Shown piece by piece: positions 6,859-14,213 of a stretch of 16,551 nucleotides of DNA. A program made the position numbers and the translations under genes. Within the stretch, counting starts at the first letter, position 1; each line of letters opens with the position of its first letter. Under the pieces are notes generated by a model that was not told the DNA's origin, searched no databases, and saw nothing but the letters and a program-made list of their open reading frames with translations. Source of the DNA: Betaproteobacteria bacterium (lineage in GTDB: Bacteria > Pseudomonadota > Gammaproteobacteria > Burkholderiales > Burkholderiaceae_C); NCBI GenBank assembly GCA_009925955.1, contig RFPX01000012.1, positions 1 through 16,551 on the forward strand. Direction: 5' to 3'.

Positions 6859-7389
6859 TCATCCGCCCGCTGGCGGCGGGGCCGGCACGGTCAGGGGCCC
6901 GGGGTGCTGCCAGTCGCGCGCGAACCAGGCCAACACCGGCAGGGTGCCCGGCAGCACCGGGCCCACCGTCACCGGCAGGCTGCACCAGGCCATCTGCTGG
7001 CCTTCCCTCATGTCAAAGTCACCTTCCCACTCGTACACCTTGCAGAAGTGCAGGCGCACGCGGGCGTGTGGATAGTCGAAGAGCTCTTCTTGCCAGGGGT
7101 GGACCGCTGCGATGCGGATGCCCAACTCTTCATGCAGTTCGCGCGCCAGCGCCTGCTCCAGCGTCTCGCCCGGCTCAAACTTGCCGCCCGGGTACTCCCA
7201 GTAGCCCGCGTACACCTTGCCCGGGGGACGGCTGGTCAGCAAGAAGGCGCATTCGCGGCCCTGCCCATCGCGTCGCACCAGGATGCCCACCGCCACATCG
7301 GTGGCGGGTGCTTCCACGCTGCGTTGGGCACCATCCACCACGGTGACCGGGCTTGTGTCGGGCCGATCAGGCTTCAAGGCAAGGCTCAA
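6859..7389 (-). CDS. Nudix hydrolase, MutT-like
   Basis: 176 residues from the first possible start. The Nudix box GX5EX7REUXEEXGU is intact at about 69-91, with R83, E84, E87 and E88. EYPGGKFEPGE and the sequence after the box resemble MutT-type 8-oxo-dGTP diphosphatases, but substrate cannot be read from sequence. The start is uncertain: there is no ATG before the domain, and the TTG at 7389 lies one codon past the DUF815 stop in the same frame; GTG codons further in (7341, 7338, 7317, 7296) are alternatives. The first 30 residues are low in pattern and may not be translated. A DUF815-mutT pair is common in Burkholderiales in my recollection. Confidence 0.88.
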   Translation of the reverse strand: MSLALKPDRPDTSPVTVVDGAQRSVEAPATDVAVGILVRRDGQGRECAFLLTSRPPGKVYAGYWEYPGGKFEPGETLEQALARELHEELGIRIAAVHPWQEELFDYPHARVRLHFCKVYEWEGDFDMREGQQMAWCSLPVTVGPVLPGTLPVLAWFARDWQHPGPLTVPAPPPAGG

Positions 7390-7392
7390 GGG

Positions 7393-8328
7393 TCATACAC
7401 GGTCCAAGCCATCGGGTGCCGGCGCATCCCAAGACGCGGCAGCGGCTGGCTCGCCGGCGTGGTCGCGCCCGGCCCAATCGCGTGCGAATTGCCAGGCCAC
7501 ACGGCCGCTGCGCGAGCCGCGCTCCAAAGCCCAGACCAATGAAGGCTGACGCGCCGCGGCAATCGAAGCCTCGTCGCAGGCGAAGTGCTTCAGCCATTGG
7601 GCCACGATGGCCAGGTACTCCGTTTGGCTGAAGGGGTAGAAGCTCAGCCACAGTCCGAAGCGCTCGGACAGGGAGATCTTCTCCTCGATGACCTCGCCCG
7701 GGTGCACCTCACCGTCTTCGGTGTGGGTGTAGCTCAGGTTGTCCTTCTTGTACTCCGGCAAGAGGTGGCGGCGGTTGCTGGTGGCGTACACCAAGAGGTT
7801 GTCGGCTGCAGCCGATATGGTGCCGTCCAGCACCGACTTCAGCGCCTTGTAGCCGGGCTCGCCCTCATCGAAAGACAGGTCGTCACAAAAGATGATGAAG
7901 CGTTCAGGGCGGTCCGCGATGAGCTCGGCGATGTCGGGCAGGTCGGTCAGGTCGGCCTTGTCCACCTCGATCAGGCGCAGGCCCTGGCTGGCGTAGGCCT
8001 GTAAACAGGCCTTGATGAGCGAGCTCTTGCCCGTGCCGCGCGCACCGGTCAGCAACACGTTGTTGGCCGGGCGGCCCAAGACGAACTGCTCGGTGTTGCG
8101 CACCAGACGCTCCTTTTGGCCCTCCACCTCCTGCAGGTCTGACAAGGCGATCGAGGCCACCTGCCGCACCGGCTGCAGCAGGCCCAGGCCATTTCGGCGG
8201 CGCCAACGAAAGGCGATGCTCGCTTGGAAATCCGGCTTCGGTGCAGGGGGTGGCACCAACTGCTCCAAGCGGTCGATGAGGTCGTGTGCACGCTGCAGCA
8301 AGCGCTGCAGATCGGTTGAATCAGCCAT
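7393..8328 (-). CDS. DUF815-family AAA-like ATP-binding protein
   Basis: 311 residues from the ATG at 8328. It has a Walker A motif GARGTGKSS (95-103), a Walker B FIIFCDD (144-150) and a sensor-1-like YATSNRRHL (181-189), followed by ERFGLWLSF (222-230), which is typical of DUF815 ATPases. The function of this family is not established. The N-terminal 70 residues carry a predicted helical stretch and a basic FRWRRR. The frame is open upstream into glgA, but the ATG that begins MADSTDLQ overlaps the glgA stop as TGATG, a coupled arrangement. The last residues are followed by TGA, one CCC codon and the possible Nudix TTG start, all in one frame. Confidence 0.92.
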   Translation of the reverse strand: MADSTDLQRLLQRAHDLIDRLEQLVPPPAPKPDFQASIAFRWRRRNGLGLLQPVRQVASIALSDLQEVEGQKERLVRNTEQFVLGRPANNVLLTGARGTGKSSLIKACLQAYASQGLRLIEVDKADLTDLPDIAELIADRPERFIIFCDDLSFDEGEPGYKALKSVLDGTISAAADNLLVYATSNRRHLLPEYKKDNLSYTHTEDGEVHPGEVIEEKISLSERFGLWLSFYPFSQTEYLAIVAQWLKHFACDEASIAAARQPSLVWALERGSRSGRVAWQFARDWAGRDHAGEPAAAASWDAPAPDGLDRV

Positions 8329-9800
8329 CAGGCCAGTGTAGCCAGGGCCTGCCGGCGCGCGATGGCCTGGCCATACAAAGCCACATAGGCGCGCGCCGCC
8401 CGGTCCCAATCAAAGCGCTGGGCCATCGCTCGCTGCTGCACCTGTGCCCACTGCGCTGGGCGCGTCCACAAGAGCTGCGCGCGGCGCAGTGCGGCTTCGA
8501 AGGCCTGCGCATCGAAGCGGTGGAAAGCAAAACCGGTGGCCTGCTCGTCTTCCAGGGCCTCCAGGGTGGCGTCCACCACGGTGTCCGCCAAGCCGCCCAC
8601 ATGGTGCACCAGCGGCAAGGCGCCATACGCCATGGCGTACAGCTGCGTCAGCCCGCAGGGCTCAAAGCGCGAAGGCACCAGCACCACATCGGCCGCGGCA
8701 AAGATCTGGTGCGCCAGGGCTTCGTCGTGTGCGCGCAGCAAGGCCACCCGCCCCGGGTAGGCCCGAACGGCAGCGGCAAAGCCGGCTTCCAGGTCGGCAT
8801 CCCCCTGCCCCAGCACCACCAGCTGCGCACCACCGGCCAGGGCCTGTGGCAAAACCTGCAACAACAGGTCCAGCCCTTTTTGGCTGGTCAAGCGGCTGAC
8901 CACGGCCATCAACATGGCCTGCCCATCGCTGCGCAAGCCGCACTCACGCTGCAGCTGCGCCTTGCACACGGCCTTGCCGCGCAGATCGCTGGCGTCAAAG
9001 CGCTGGGGCACGTGGGGGTCGATGCTCGGGTGCCACACACCGTAGTCGACCCCATTGAGGATCCCGGTCACGCCCCCCGGGTGCGCGCGCAGCACGCCAT
9101 CAAGTCCGCAGCCCAGGGCGGCCTGCTGCACCTCCTGCGCATATCGGGGGCTGACCGTGCTGATGGCCTGCGCATGCGCAAGCCCGGCCTTCATGAAGGA
9201 CACCTGCCCCCAGAACTCCAGGCCTTCAATGCCCCAGGCCGATGCCGGCAGGTCCAGGTCCAAGAAGGTCTGCGCCGGGAACAGCCCTTGGTAGGCCAAG
9301 TTGTGCACCGTCATCACACTGGCGGCCGGCAAGCCTGCGTGGGCCAAGGCGGCCGGTACCAACCCCGCATGCCAGTCGTGTGCGTGCACCACATCAGGCC
9401 GCCAACGGGCATCCGCCCCTCGAGCCAGGGCCCGGGCCGCCCAGGCCAGGGGTGCGAAGCGTCGGTGGTTGTCGGGCCAGGCCGCGCCTGTGGGGTCGGC
9501 ATAGGGGCCACCCGGGCGTTCATAGAGGTCGGGCGCCACCACCACATAGGCCGGCGCCTCACCGAAAGGTATGAGCCGCCCGGCCACCAGCGAAGGCGCG
9601 GACGCACCCCAGGGACAGGGCAGCTTGGCCACCTCGCGCGGGCCCTTGAGCGCGGCGCGCACGGCCGCAAAGCCCGGCAGCAGCAAACGGCTGGCCACGC
9701 CGGCGCGTGTCAGTGCATCGGGCAAAGCGCCCACCACATCGGCCAGGCCACCCGTCTTGACCAGGGGAACGGCCTCAGCCGCCGCTTGAAGAACCTTCAT
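8328..9800 (-). CDS. glgA: Glycogen synthase (ADP-glucose type, GT5)
   Basis: 490 residues, normal length. It adds glucose from ADP-glucose to the growing alpha-1,4-glucan in the cytoplasm. The N-terminal ADP-glucose loop KTGGLADVVGALP has K15 and G17-G18. HAHDWH (139-144) and TVHNLAYQG (164-172) are conserved in the N-terminal Rossmann lobe. The C-terminal lobe shows SRLTSQKGLD (302-311) and PSRFEPCGLTQLYAM (376-390) with catalytic E380. The first residues read QAAAEAVPLV where most homologues have FVAAEAxPLA, a small difference. It starts 7 bases after glgC, so the pair makes and polymerises ADP-glucose from one transcript. No branching enzyme or phosphorylase gene is in the window. Confidence 0.97.
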   Translation of the reverse strand: MKVLQAAAEAVPLVKTGGLADVVGALPDALTRAGVASRLLLPGFAAVRAALKGPREVAKLPCPWGASAPSLVAGRLIPFGEAPAYVVVAPDLYERPGGPYADPTGAAWPDNHRRFAPLAWAARALARGADARWRPDVVHAHDWHAGLVPAALAHAGLPAASVMTVHNLAYQGLFPAQTFLDLDLPASAWGIEGLEFWGQVSFMKAGLAHAQAISTVSPRYAQEVQQAALGCGLDGVLRAHPGGVTGILNGVDYGVWHPSIDPHVPQRFDASDLRGKAVCKAQLQRECGLRSDGQAMLMAVVSRLTSQKGLDLLLQVLPQALAGGAQLVVLGQGDADLEAGFAAAVRAYPGRVALLRAHDEALAHQIFAAADVVLVPSRFEPCGLTQLYAMAYGALPLVHHVGGLADTVVDATLEALEDEQATGFAFHRFDAQAFEAALRRAQLLWTRPAQWAQVQQRAMAQRFDWDRAARAYVALYGQAIARRQALATLA

Positions 9801-9807
9801 CCAGCGT

Positions 9808-11130
9808 TCAGGCCTTGTCCTGAAGGGGGTCTTGTGCGGCCTGCAACTTCTCCAACATGCTGCGGGTCACCAGCACCACCCCGTTCTCGGTGCGCTCAAA
9901 ACGCTGGGCGTCGGCCAGCGGGTCTTCGCCGATGACCATGCCCTCGGGTATGCGACAGCCCCGGTCGATCACCACCTTCTTCAAACGCGATCGCGAGCCA
10001 ACGGTGACCCCAGGCAGGATCACCGCCTGGTCGATGAAGCAGAACGAGTGGACCCGAACCTCGGAAAACAACACCGAGTTCGACACATGCGAACCACTGA
10101 CGATGCAGCCGCCGCTGACCATGGTGTTGACCGTCATGCCATGCATGCCGGTGCGGTCGGGGATGAACTTGGCTGGTGGCAGCTGGCGCTGTGAGGTCCA
10201 GATCGGCCAGTTGGTGTCGTAGATGTCGAGCTCGGGCGTGATGGAGGCCAGGTCGAGGTTGGCCGACCAGAAGGCATCGATCGTGCCCACGTCGCGCCAG
10301 TAGTGAAGCTGGCCATTGGTGATGCAGGACATGGAGAAGGGGTGCGCCAAGGCACGCCCTTCAGACACCACCTTGGGGATCACGTTCTTGCCGAAGTCGT
10401 GCTCGGACGAGGGGTCGGCCAAGTCTTCATCGAGCAAGCGATAGAGGTACTCGGCATCAAAGATGTAGATGCCCATGCTGCACAAGGCGGTGTCGGGGCG
10501 GCCGGGCATGGGCGGCGGGTCTTGGGGCTTTTCGACAAAGGCGGTGATGGCGCGTTGCCCGTCCACCGCCATCACCCCGAAGGCGTGTGCTTCCTTGAGG
10601 GGCACCTCGATGCAGCCCACGGTACACGGCTTGCCGCTGGACACGTGGTCGCGCAGCATCACCGAGTAGTCCATCTTGTAGATGTGGTCACCGGCCAGCA
10701 CCACCACGTAGGACGGGTTGGCGCTGCGCACGATGTCCAGGTTCTGATAGACGGCGTCAGCCGTGCCCCGGTACCAGTGCTCCTCGTCCACGCGCTGCTG
10801 CGCGGGCATGAGGTCCACCATCTCATTGAGTTCGGCCCGAAGGAAGGACCAGCCCCGCTGCAGGTGCCGCAGCAGTGAATGGGACTTGTACTGTGTGACC
10901 ACGCCAATGCGCCGAATGCCGGAGTTGACGCAGTTGGACAAGGCAAAGTCGACGATGCGGAACTTGCCACCAAAGTACACGGCCGGCTTGGCCCGGCTGT
11001 CGGTGAGCTGCTTGAGCCGCGATCCGCGCCCACCAGCCAAGACCAGGGCAATCGTGCGCCGCGCCAGCATGTGCGGTTGCAGATGCAGCTCGGTGGGGCG
11101 GTGTTCGCTGGTGGGTCCGGATGGGTTCAT
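9808..11130 (-). CDS. glgC: Glucose-1-phosphate adenylyltransferase (ADP-glucose pyrophosphorylase)
   Basis: 440 residues from the ATG at 11130. It makes ADP-glucose from ATP and glucose 1-phosphate, the regulated first step of glycogen synthesis. LAGGRGSRL (31-39) followed by AKPAVYFGGKFRIVDF is the nucleotide-binding signature, GDHIYKMDY (147-155) carries the catalytic aspartate, FVEKP (198-202) the glucose-1-phosphate lysine, and the C-terminal third has left-handed beta-helix character. An E. coli-like MLAR motif at 21-24 sits before the first strand, consistent with an N-terminal regulatory segment. No Shine-Dalgarno site is visible before the ATG. The frame stays open upstream through the broken pdeM to 11862, so a 684-residue fused product is formally possible; glgA follows by 7 bases. 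Confidence 0.96.
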   Translation of the reverse strand: MNPSGPTSEHRPTELHLQPHMLARRTIALVLAGGRGSRLKQLTDSRAKPAVYFGGKFRIVDFALSNCVNSGIRRIGVVTQYKSHSLLRHLQRGWSFLRAELNEMVDLMPAQQRVDEEHWYRGTADAVYQNLDIVRSANPSYVVVLAGDHIYKMDYSVMLRDHVSSGKPCTVGCIEVPLKEAHAFGVMAVDGQRAITAFVEKPQDPPPMPGRPDTALCSMGIYIFDAEYLYRLLDEDLADPSSEHDFGKNVIPKVVSEGRALAHPFSMSCITNGQLHYWRDVGTIDAFWSANLDLASITPELDIYDTNWPIWTSQRQLPPAKFIPDRTGMHGMTVNTMVSGGCIVSGSHVSNSVLFSEVRVHSFCFIDQAVILPGVTVGSRSRLKKVVIDRGCRIPEGMVIGEDPLADAQRFERTENGVVLVTRSMLEKLQAAQDPLQDKA

Positions 11131-11162
11131 GGTGAACGGGGGCAGGACGGGTGGCGCTGTGT

Positions 11163-11862
11163 TCAACGCTGCAAGGGCACCACCAAGCCTTCTTCCTCCA
11201 ACACAGCGTACACCCGATCGTCTCCCAGCGCAGCCTGCGTGTGCAAGCCAGTGAATGCCCCAAAGGCCGGCAACACGCCATAGGCCGGGGTCATGCGAAA
11301 GCACGGCAGGCGCAGGCGCAGGCCGTGCTTTCGCATGACCCCGGCCTATGGCGTGTTGCCGGCCTTTGGGGCATTCACTGGCTTGCACACGCACCGCCTC
11401 GGGTTCGTGCACCAGGGCCCACGGTCCACGGCGAAGCGGACCGGCATGGACCTCGATACCCAACTGGGCCGGAGGGTCTCCAGCATGGTGGTCGTGGTTG
11501 CCCCGCACCAGGTGAACCTCCAAAGCCGGGTGGCGGGCACGCCATTGCGCCAGGGCCTGCAGTGCCTGCGGCTCCTGGGACCAGGGGCCGTGCAGCAGGT
11601 CGCCCAGGAAAACGAGCTCGTCAGCAGCGGTGGCCTCCAACAGCACCTCCAGGCGCCGCACCATGGCCTCCTCTGAAGCGGCGGGCACCGGCAGCCCATG
11701 GCGGCGAAAGGTGTGCCCTTTTCCGAAGTGGGCGTCGGCCACCAGCAGCATCTTGAGCGCCGGATCAAAGGCCGCTCGCTGCGGCCACAGTTCCAAGATG
11801 CAGCCCTGCGGGCCGATGTGCTGGGCGGGCCCCGCCGCCAAGCCGTGCGCCTGGGGCTGCAC
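11163..11862 (-). pseudogene. Broken metallophosphoesterase of the PdeM (ligase-associated) type
   Basis: The first 157 codons are a normal calcineurin-like phosphoesterase: ADAHFGKG (42-49, D43/H45), FLGDLLHG (85-92, D88), RGNHDHH (120-126) and VHEP (151-154). The family C-terminus, RLRLPCF then GVLPAFGAFTG, is also present (about 11163-11319) but in another frame, one base out. Between them the segment that should carry the GHxH metal ligands is missing. An inverted copy of 72 bases of the downstream coding sequence stands in its place. The whole remnant is 700 bases, about the expected gene length plus one base. The start is a GTG overlapping the slmA TAG as TAGTG. Function of intact PdeM is thought to lie in DNA damage response, usually beside a DNA ligase; here the neighbours are slmA and glgC. 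A sequence error is the alternative to a true pseudogene. Confidence 0.85.
11236..11393. repeat. Perfect 72-bp inverted repeat with 14-base spacer
   Basis: The left arm is 11236-11307 and the right arm 11322-11393; I checked all 72 positions and found no mismatch. Complementarity stops sharply at both outer ends (11235/11394 do not pair). The spacer 11308-11321 holds two direct copies of a GGCGCA unit. The left arm is in its native place as pdeM 3' coding sequence read on the minus strand; the right arm is the displaced inverted copy. There is no terminal-repeat transposon structure and no transposase. A transcript would fold into a 72-bp RNA stem. Confidence 0.97.
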
Positions 11863-12527
11863 TAGACGGTCATGAGGGCCAGCGTGGCCTCGGCGTGTTC
11901 GGTGGGGCTGCGCTTAAAACCCGAGCGGGCAAAGCGTTGCAGGCGCCCCAGGGCCAAGGCGGTCAAGGCCGCCGCCCGAATCTGCGCATCGACGGTGGCC
12001 GTGGTGGAGCCGGCCGCATCACCCGCTTCGCGCAGGCACTGCTTGAGCTGGGACTCCACACGGTCGAACAGTTGCACCATGCGCGCGGAAAGCCGTTCAT
12101 GCTCAAGGATCAGGGCATCGCCCACCATCACGCGGGTCATGCCGGGGTTGCGTTCGGCAAACTGCAGCAGCACGAACACGATGCGCCGGGCATGCTCACG
12201 CCCATCGCCCGACCCCTGGGTGATTTGGTTGAACAAGGTGAACAGGCTGGACTCGATGAACTCGATCAGCCCTTCGAACATCTGCGCCTTGCTGGCGAAG
12301 TGGCGGTACAGCGCCGCCTCGCTGACCTCCAGGCGGGCGGCCAAGGCCGCCGTGGTGATGCGGTCGGCGTCGGGCTGCTCCAGCATCGAGGCCAAGGTCT
12401 GCAGGATCTGGATGCGCCGCTCACCGGGCCGCGGACGCTTGCGGCCCGCACCCGAAGCGGCCTCGCTTGCGGTGTCGTCAGTCGCAGCGGCGGCAGTGGG
12501 GAACGGGCTGGCAGGCTGAGGCGTCAT
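11862..12527 (-). CDS. slmA: TetR-family nucleoid occlusion factor SlmA
   Basis: 221 residues. SlmA binds specific chromosomal sites and blocks FtsZ ring assembly over unsegregated DNA. The N-terminal helix-turn-helix reads ITTAALAARLEVSEAALYRHFASKAQMFEGLIEFIE in segments at about 56-91, with the SlmA-type SEAALYRHF and LIEFIE. ERNPGMTRVMVGDALILEHERL (about 124-145) in the C-terminal domain matches SlmA over generic TetR proteins. The first 35 residues are a Ser/Ala-rich extension ending in a basic RKRPRPGERR. It follows the HAD gene by 48 bases and overlaps the broken pdeM by one base. The argB-HAD-slmA order is one I recall from other Burkholderiales. Confidence 0.9.
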   Translation of the reverse strand: MTPQPASPFPTAAAATDDTASEAASGAGRKRPRPGERRIQILQTLASMLEQPDADRITTAALAARLEVSEAALYRHFASKAQMFEGLIEFIESSLFTLFNQITQGSGDGREHARRIVFVLLQFAERNPGMTRVMVGDALILEHERLSARMVQLFDRVESQLKQCLREAGDAAGSTTATVDAQIRAAALTALALGRLQRFARSGFKRSPTEHAEATLALMTV

Positions 12528-12575
12528 GGCGGAAACAGGCGGTGGAAGGTGCAGAACACCTGAGCGCTGATTCTG

Positions 12576-13268
12576 TCACAGGGCAGCCAGGCTGCTCAGG
12601 CGGCGGTCCACATAGACCGGGCGGCCCATGAAGCCGCGCCCCATGGCCCCGGTTTTGCGCTGGCTGACACGCATCCAGCGTTGCATCCACACGGTGCGCC
12701 AGCCCTCGGCCCGTGCGGCCTTCTGGTGTTCCAGGGTGTCTTCCACCAGCACGCAGCGCCGGGGTGCCACCTTCAACATGGCCGGCAGCTTGCGAAACAG
12801 CCGCCGATCGGGCTTGGGGCGCAGGCGGCCAAACACCGTCATCTGTTCAATCGGGATGACGGCATCGAAGCAGTCTTCGATCCGCAAGGCCTGCAGCACC
12901 CGGCGCGCGTACTGGGCCGGTGCGTTGGTCAGCAGCAGCTTGACGCCCCGAAGGCGGCGCAGACGATACAGGTCGTGCGCATGGCCGCGCACGCGCTGTT
13001 CCAGGTCGGGGAATCGGTGGGTTTCATGCAGAAAGTGGGCCGCCTTGACCCGGTGGTGGTGCATGAGGCCCAGCAGCGTAGAGCCATAGCGTTGCCAGTA
13101 GTGCACGCGCAGGGCGTCGGCTTGCTCCACGGGCAGGCCCAGGTGCTCGCAGATGTAGGCGGTCATCGCCGCGTTCATGCGGGGGAACACCGCCGAGCCA
13201 GCGTCGTGCAGGGTGTTGTCCAGATCGAAGAACCACACGGTGCGCGCACCGGCGGCGGGCCAGGCCAC
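12576..13268 (-). CDS. HAD-family hydrolase, pyrimidine 5'-nucleotidase type
   Basis: 230 residues. HAD motifs are complete: DLDNTLHD (15-22) with nucleophile D15 and acid D17, LLTNAP (112-117) with T114, K152 in RPKPDRRLF, and VEDTLEHQKAA (175-185) with E176/D177. The cap region (about 25-100) and the sequence YWQRYGSTLLGL near 58-68 fit the pyrimidine 5'-nucleotidase branch (SDT1/PpnN-like annotation), which dephosphorylates UMP/CMP or related nucleotides; the substrate is inferred. The start is a GTG 9 bases after the argB stop, since the next ATG would remove the nucleophile. It is likely co-transcribed with argB. Confidence 0.88.
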   Translation of the reverse strand: MAWPAAGARTVWFFDLDNTLHDAGSAVFPRMNAAMTAYICEHLGLPVEQADALRVHYWQRYGSTLLGLMHHHRVKAAHFLHETHRFPDLEQRVRGHAHDLYRLRRLRGVKLLLTNAPAQYARRVLQALRIEDCFDAVIPIEQMTVFGRLRPKPDRRLFRKLPAMLKVAPRRCVLVEDTLEHQKAARAEGWRTVWMQRWMRVSQRKTGAMGRGFMGRPVYVDRRLSSLAAL

Positions 13269-13277
13269 GGCGGGCGC

Positions 13278-14171
13278 TCAGTGAGAGCGGATCATGGTGC
13301 CGAAGGCCTGATCCGTCAGGATCTCCAGCAGCAGCACATGGGGCACGCGGCCGTCGACGATGTGCACGGCATTCACGCCGCACTTGGCCGCGTCGATGGC
13401 CCCTGCAATCTTGGGCAGCATGCCGCCGCTGATGGTGCCGTCTTCCACCAGCTCGTCGATACGGCGCGCGGTCAGCTCGGTCAGGAGTTGACCTTCCTTG
13501 TTCAGCACGCCCTTGATGTTGGTGAGCATCAGCAGCTTCTCAGCCTTGAGCACCTCGGCCAGCTTGCTGGCCACCAGGTCCGCGTTGATGTTGTAGCTCT
13601 CGTTTTCGGTGCCGAATCCGATGGGGCTGACCACCGGGATGAACGCATCGTCTTGCAGGGCCTGCACCACACTGGGATCGATGGACTCGATGACACCGAC
13701 CTGTCCAATGTCGTGTTCCCGGCTCGGGTCATCCTTGTCTTGCAGACGCATCTTGCGCGCCCGGATGAGTCCCCCGTCTCGGCCGGTCAGGCCCACGGCC
13801 TTGCCACCGGCCGCGTTGATCAGGCCCACGATGTCCTGCTGCACCTCACCGGCCAGCACCCACTCCACCACTTCCATGGTTTCCTCGTCGGTGACCCGCA
13901 TGCCCTGGATGAAGGTGCCCTTCTTGCCCAGGCGGCTGAGCGCCTCGTCGATCTGCGGGCCGCCCCCGTGGACCACGATGGGGTTGATGCCCACGAGCTT
14001 GAGCAGCACCACGTCTTCCGCAAAGGCCTTCTGCAAGGCCGGGTCGGTCATGGCGTTGCCACCGTACTTGATCACCATGGTCTTGCCGTGGAAGCGCCGG
14101 ATGTAGGGCAGCGCCTGGGCCAGGATCTCCGCCTTGTCACGCGGCTCAAGGGTGGTGGGTTCAGTGTTCAT
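13278..14171 (-). CDS. argB: Acetylglutamate kinase
   Basis: 297 residues from the ATG at 14171. It phosphorylates N-acetyl-L-glutamate, the second step of arginine synthesis. VIKYGGNAM (33-41) and VVHGGGPQID (66-75) form the nucleotide and substrate loops, and NINADLVASKLA followed by MLTNIKGV marks the amino acid kinase fold. The N-terminal helix (about 10-26) is a feature of hexameric, arginine-inhibited enzymes, so feedback inhibition is likely. A TTG at 14186 could add five residues, but ATG is preferred. It starts 39 bases after plsC, and a TAGAAT -10-like hexamer lies in that gap. Confidence 0.97.
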   Translation of the reverse strand: MNTEPTTLEPRDKAEILAQALPYIRRFHGKTMVIKYGGNAMTDPALQKAFAEDVVLLKLVGINPIVVHGGGPQIDEALSRLGKKGTFIQGMRVTDEETMEVVEWVLAGEVQQDIVGLINAAGGKAVGLTGRDGGLIRARKMRLQDKDDPSREHDIGQVGVIESIDPSVVQALQDDAFIPVVSPIGFGTENESYNINADLVASKLAEVLKAEKLLMLTNIKGVLNKEGQLLTELTARRIDELVEDGTISGGMLPKIAGAIDAAKCGVNAVHIVDGRVPHVLLLEILTDQAFGTMIRSH

Positions 14172-14207
14172 CGCTCGGGCAGGCAAGGTCGAGAAAGGGC
14201 GAGCCGC

Positions 14208-14213
14208 ATTCTA
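14208..14213 (-). promoter_or_regulatory. Possible -10 element upstream of argB
   Basis: TAGAAT on the minus strand overlaps the plsC TAG stop codon and lies 36 bases before the argB ATG. No recognisable -35 at 16-18 bases is seen, so this may be chance. Confidence 0.25.

Noticed and set aside
8286..9935. Plus-strand open frame (549 codons) opposite glgA
   Set aside because: Antisense shadow of a clear glycogen synthase; no motif of its own.
11236..11393. Insertion sequence, MITE, integron site or intrinsic terminator as explanation of the palindrome
   Set aside because: The arms are the host gene's own coding sequence, there is no transposase, no target-site duplication is seen and no T tract follows.
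11293..11676. Plus-strand frame that encodes a PdeM-like C-terminus (PCFRMTPAYGVLPAFGAFTG)
   Set aside because: This is the displaced inverted copy read on the other strand. The match ends at the palindrome edge and the rest is antisense to the pdeM N-terminus.
12528..12575. Promoter or SlmA self-binding site upstream of slmA
   Set aside because: CAGAAT is a possible -10, but no -35 is found and no GTGAGTACTCAC-like site is present.
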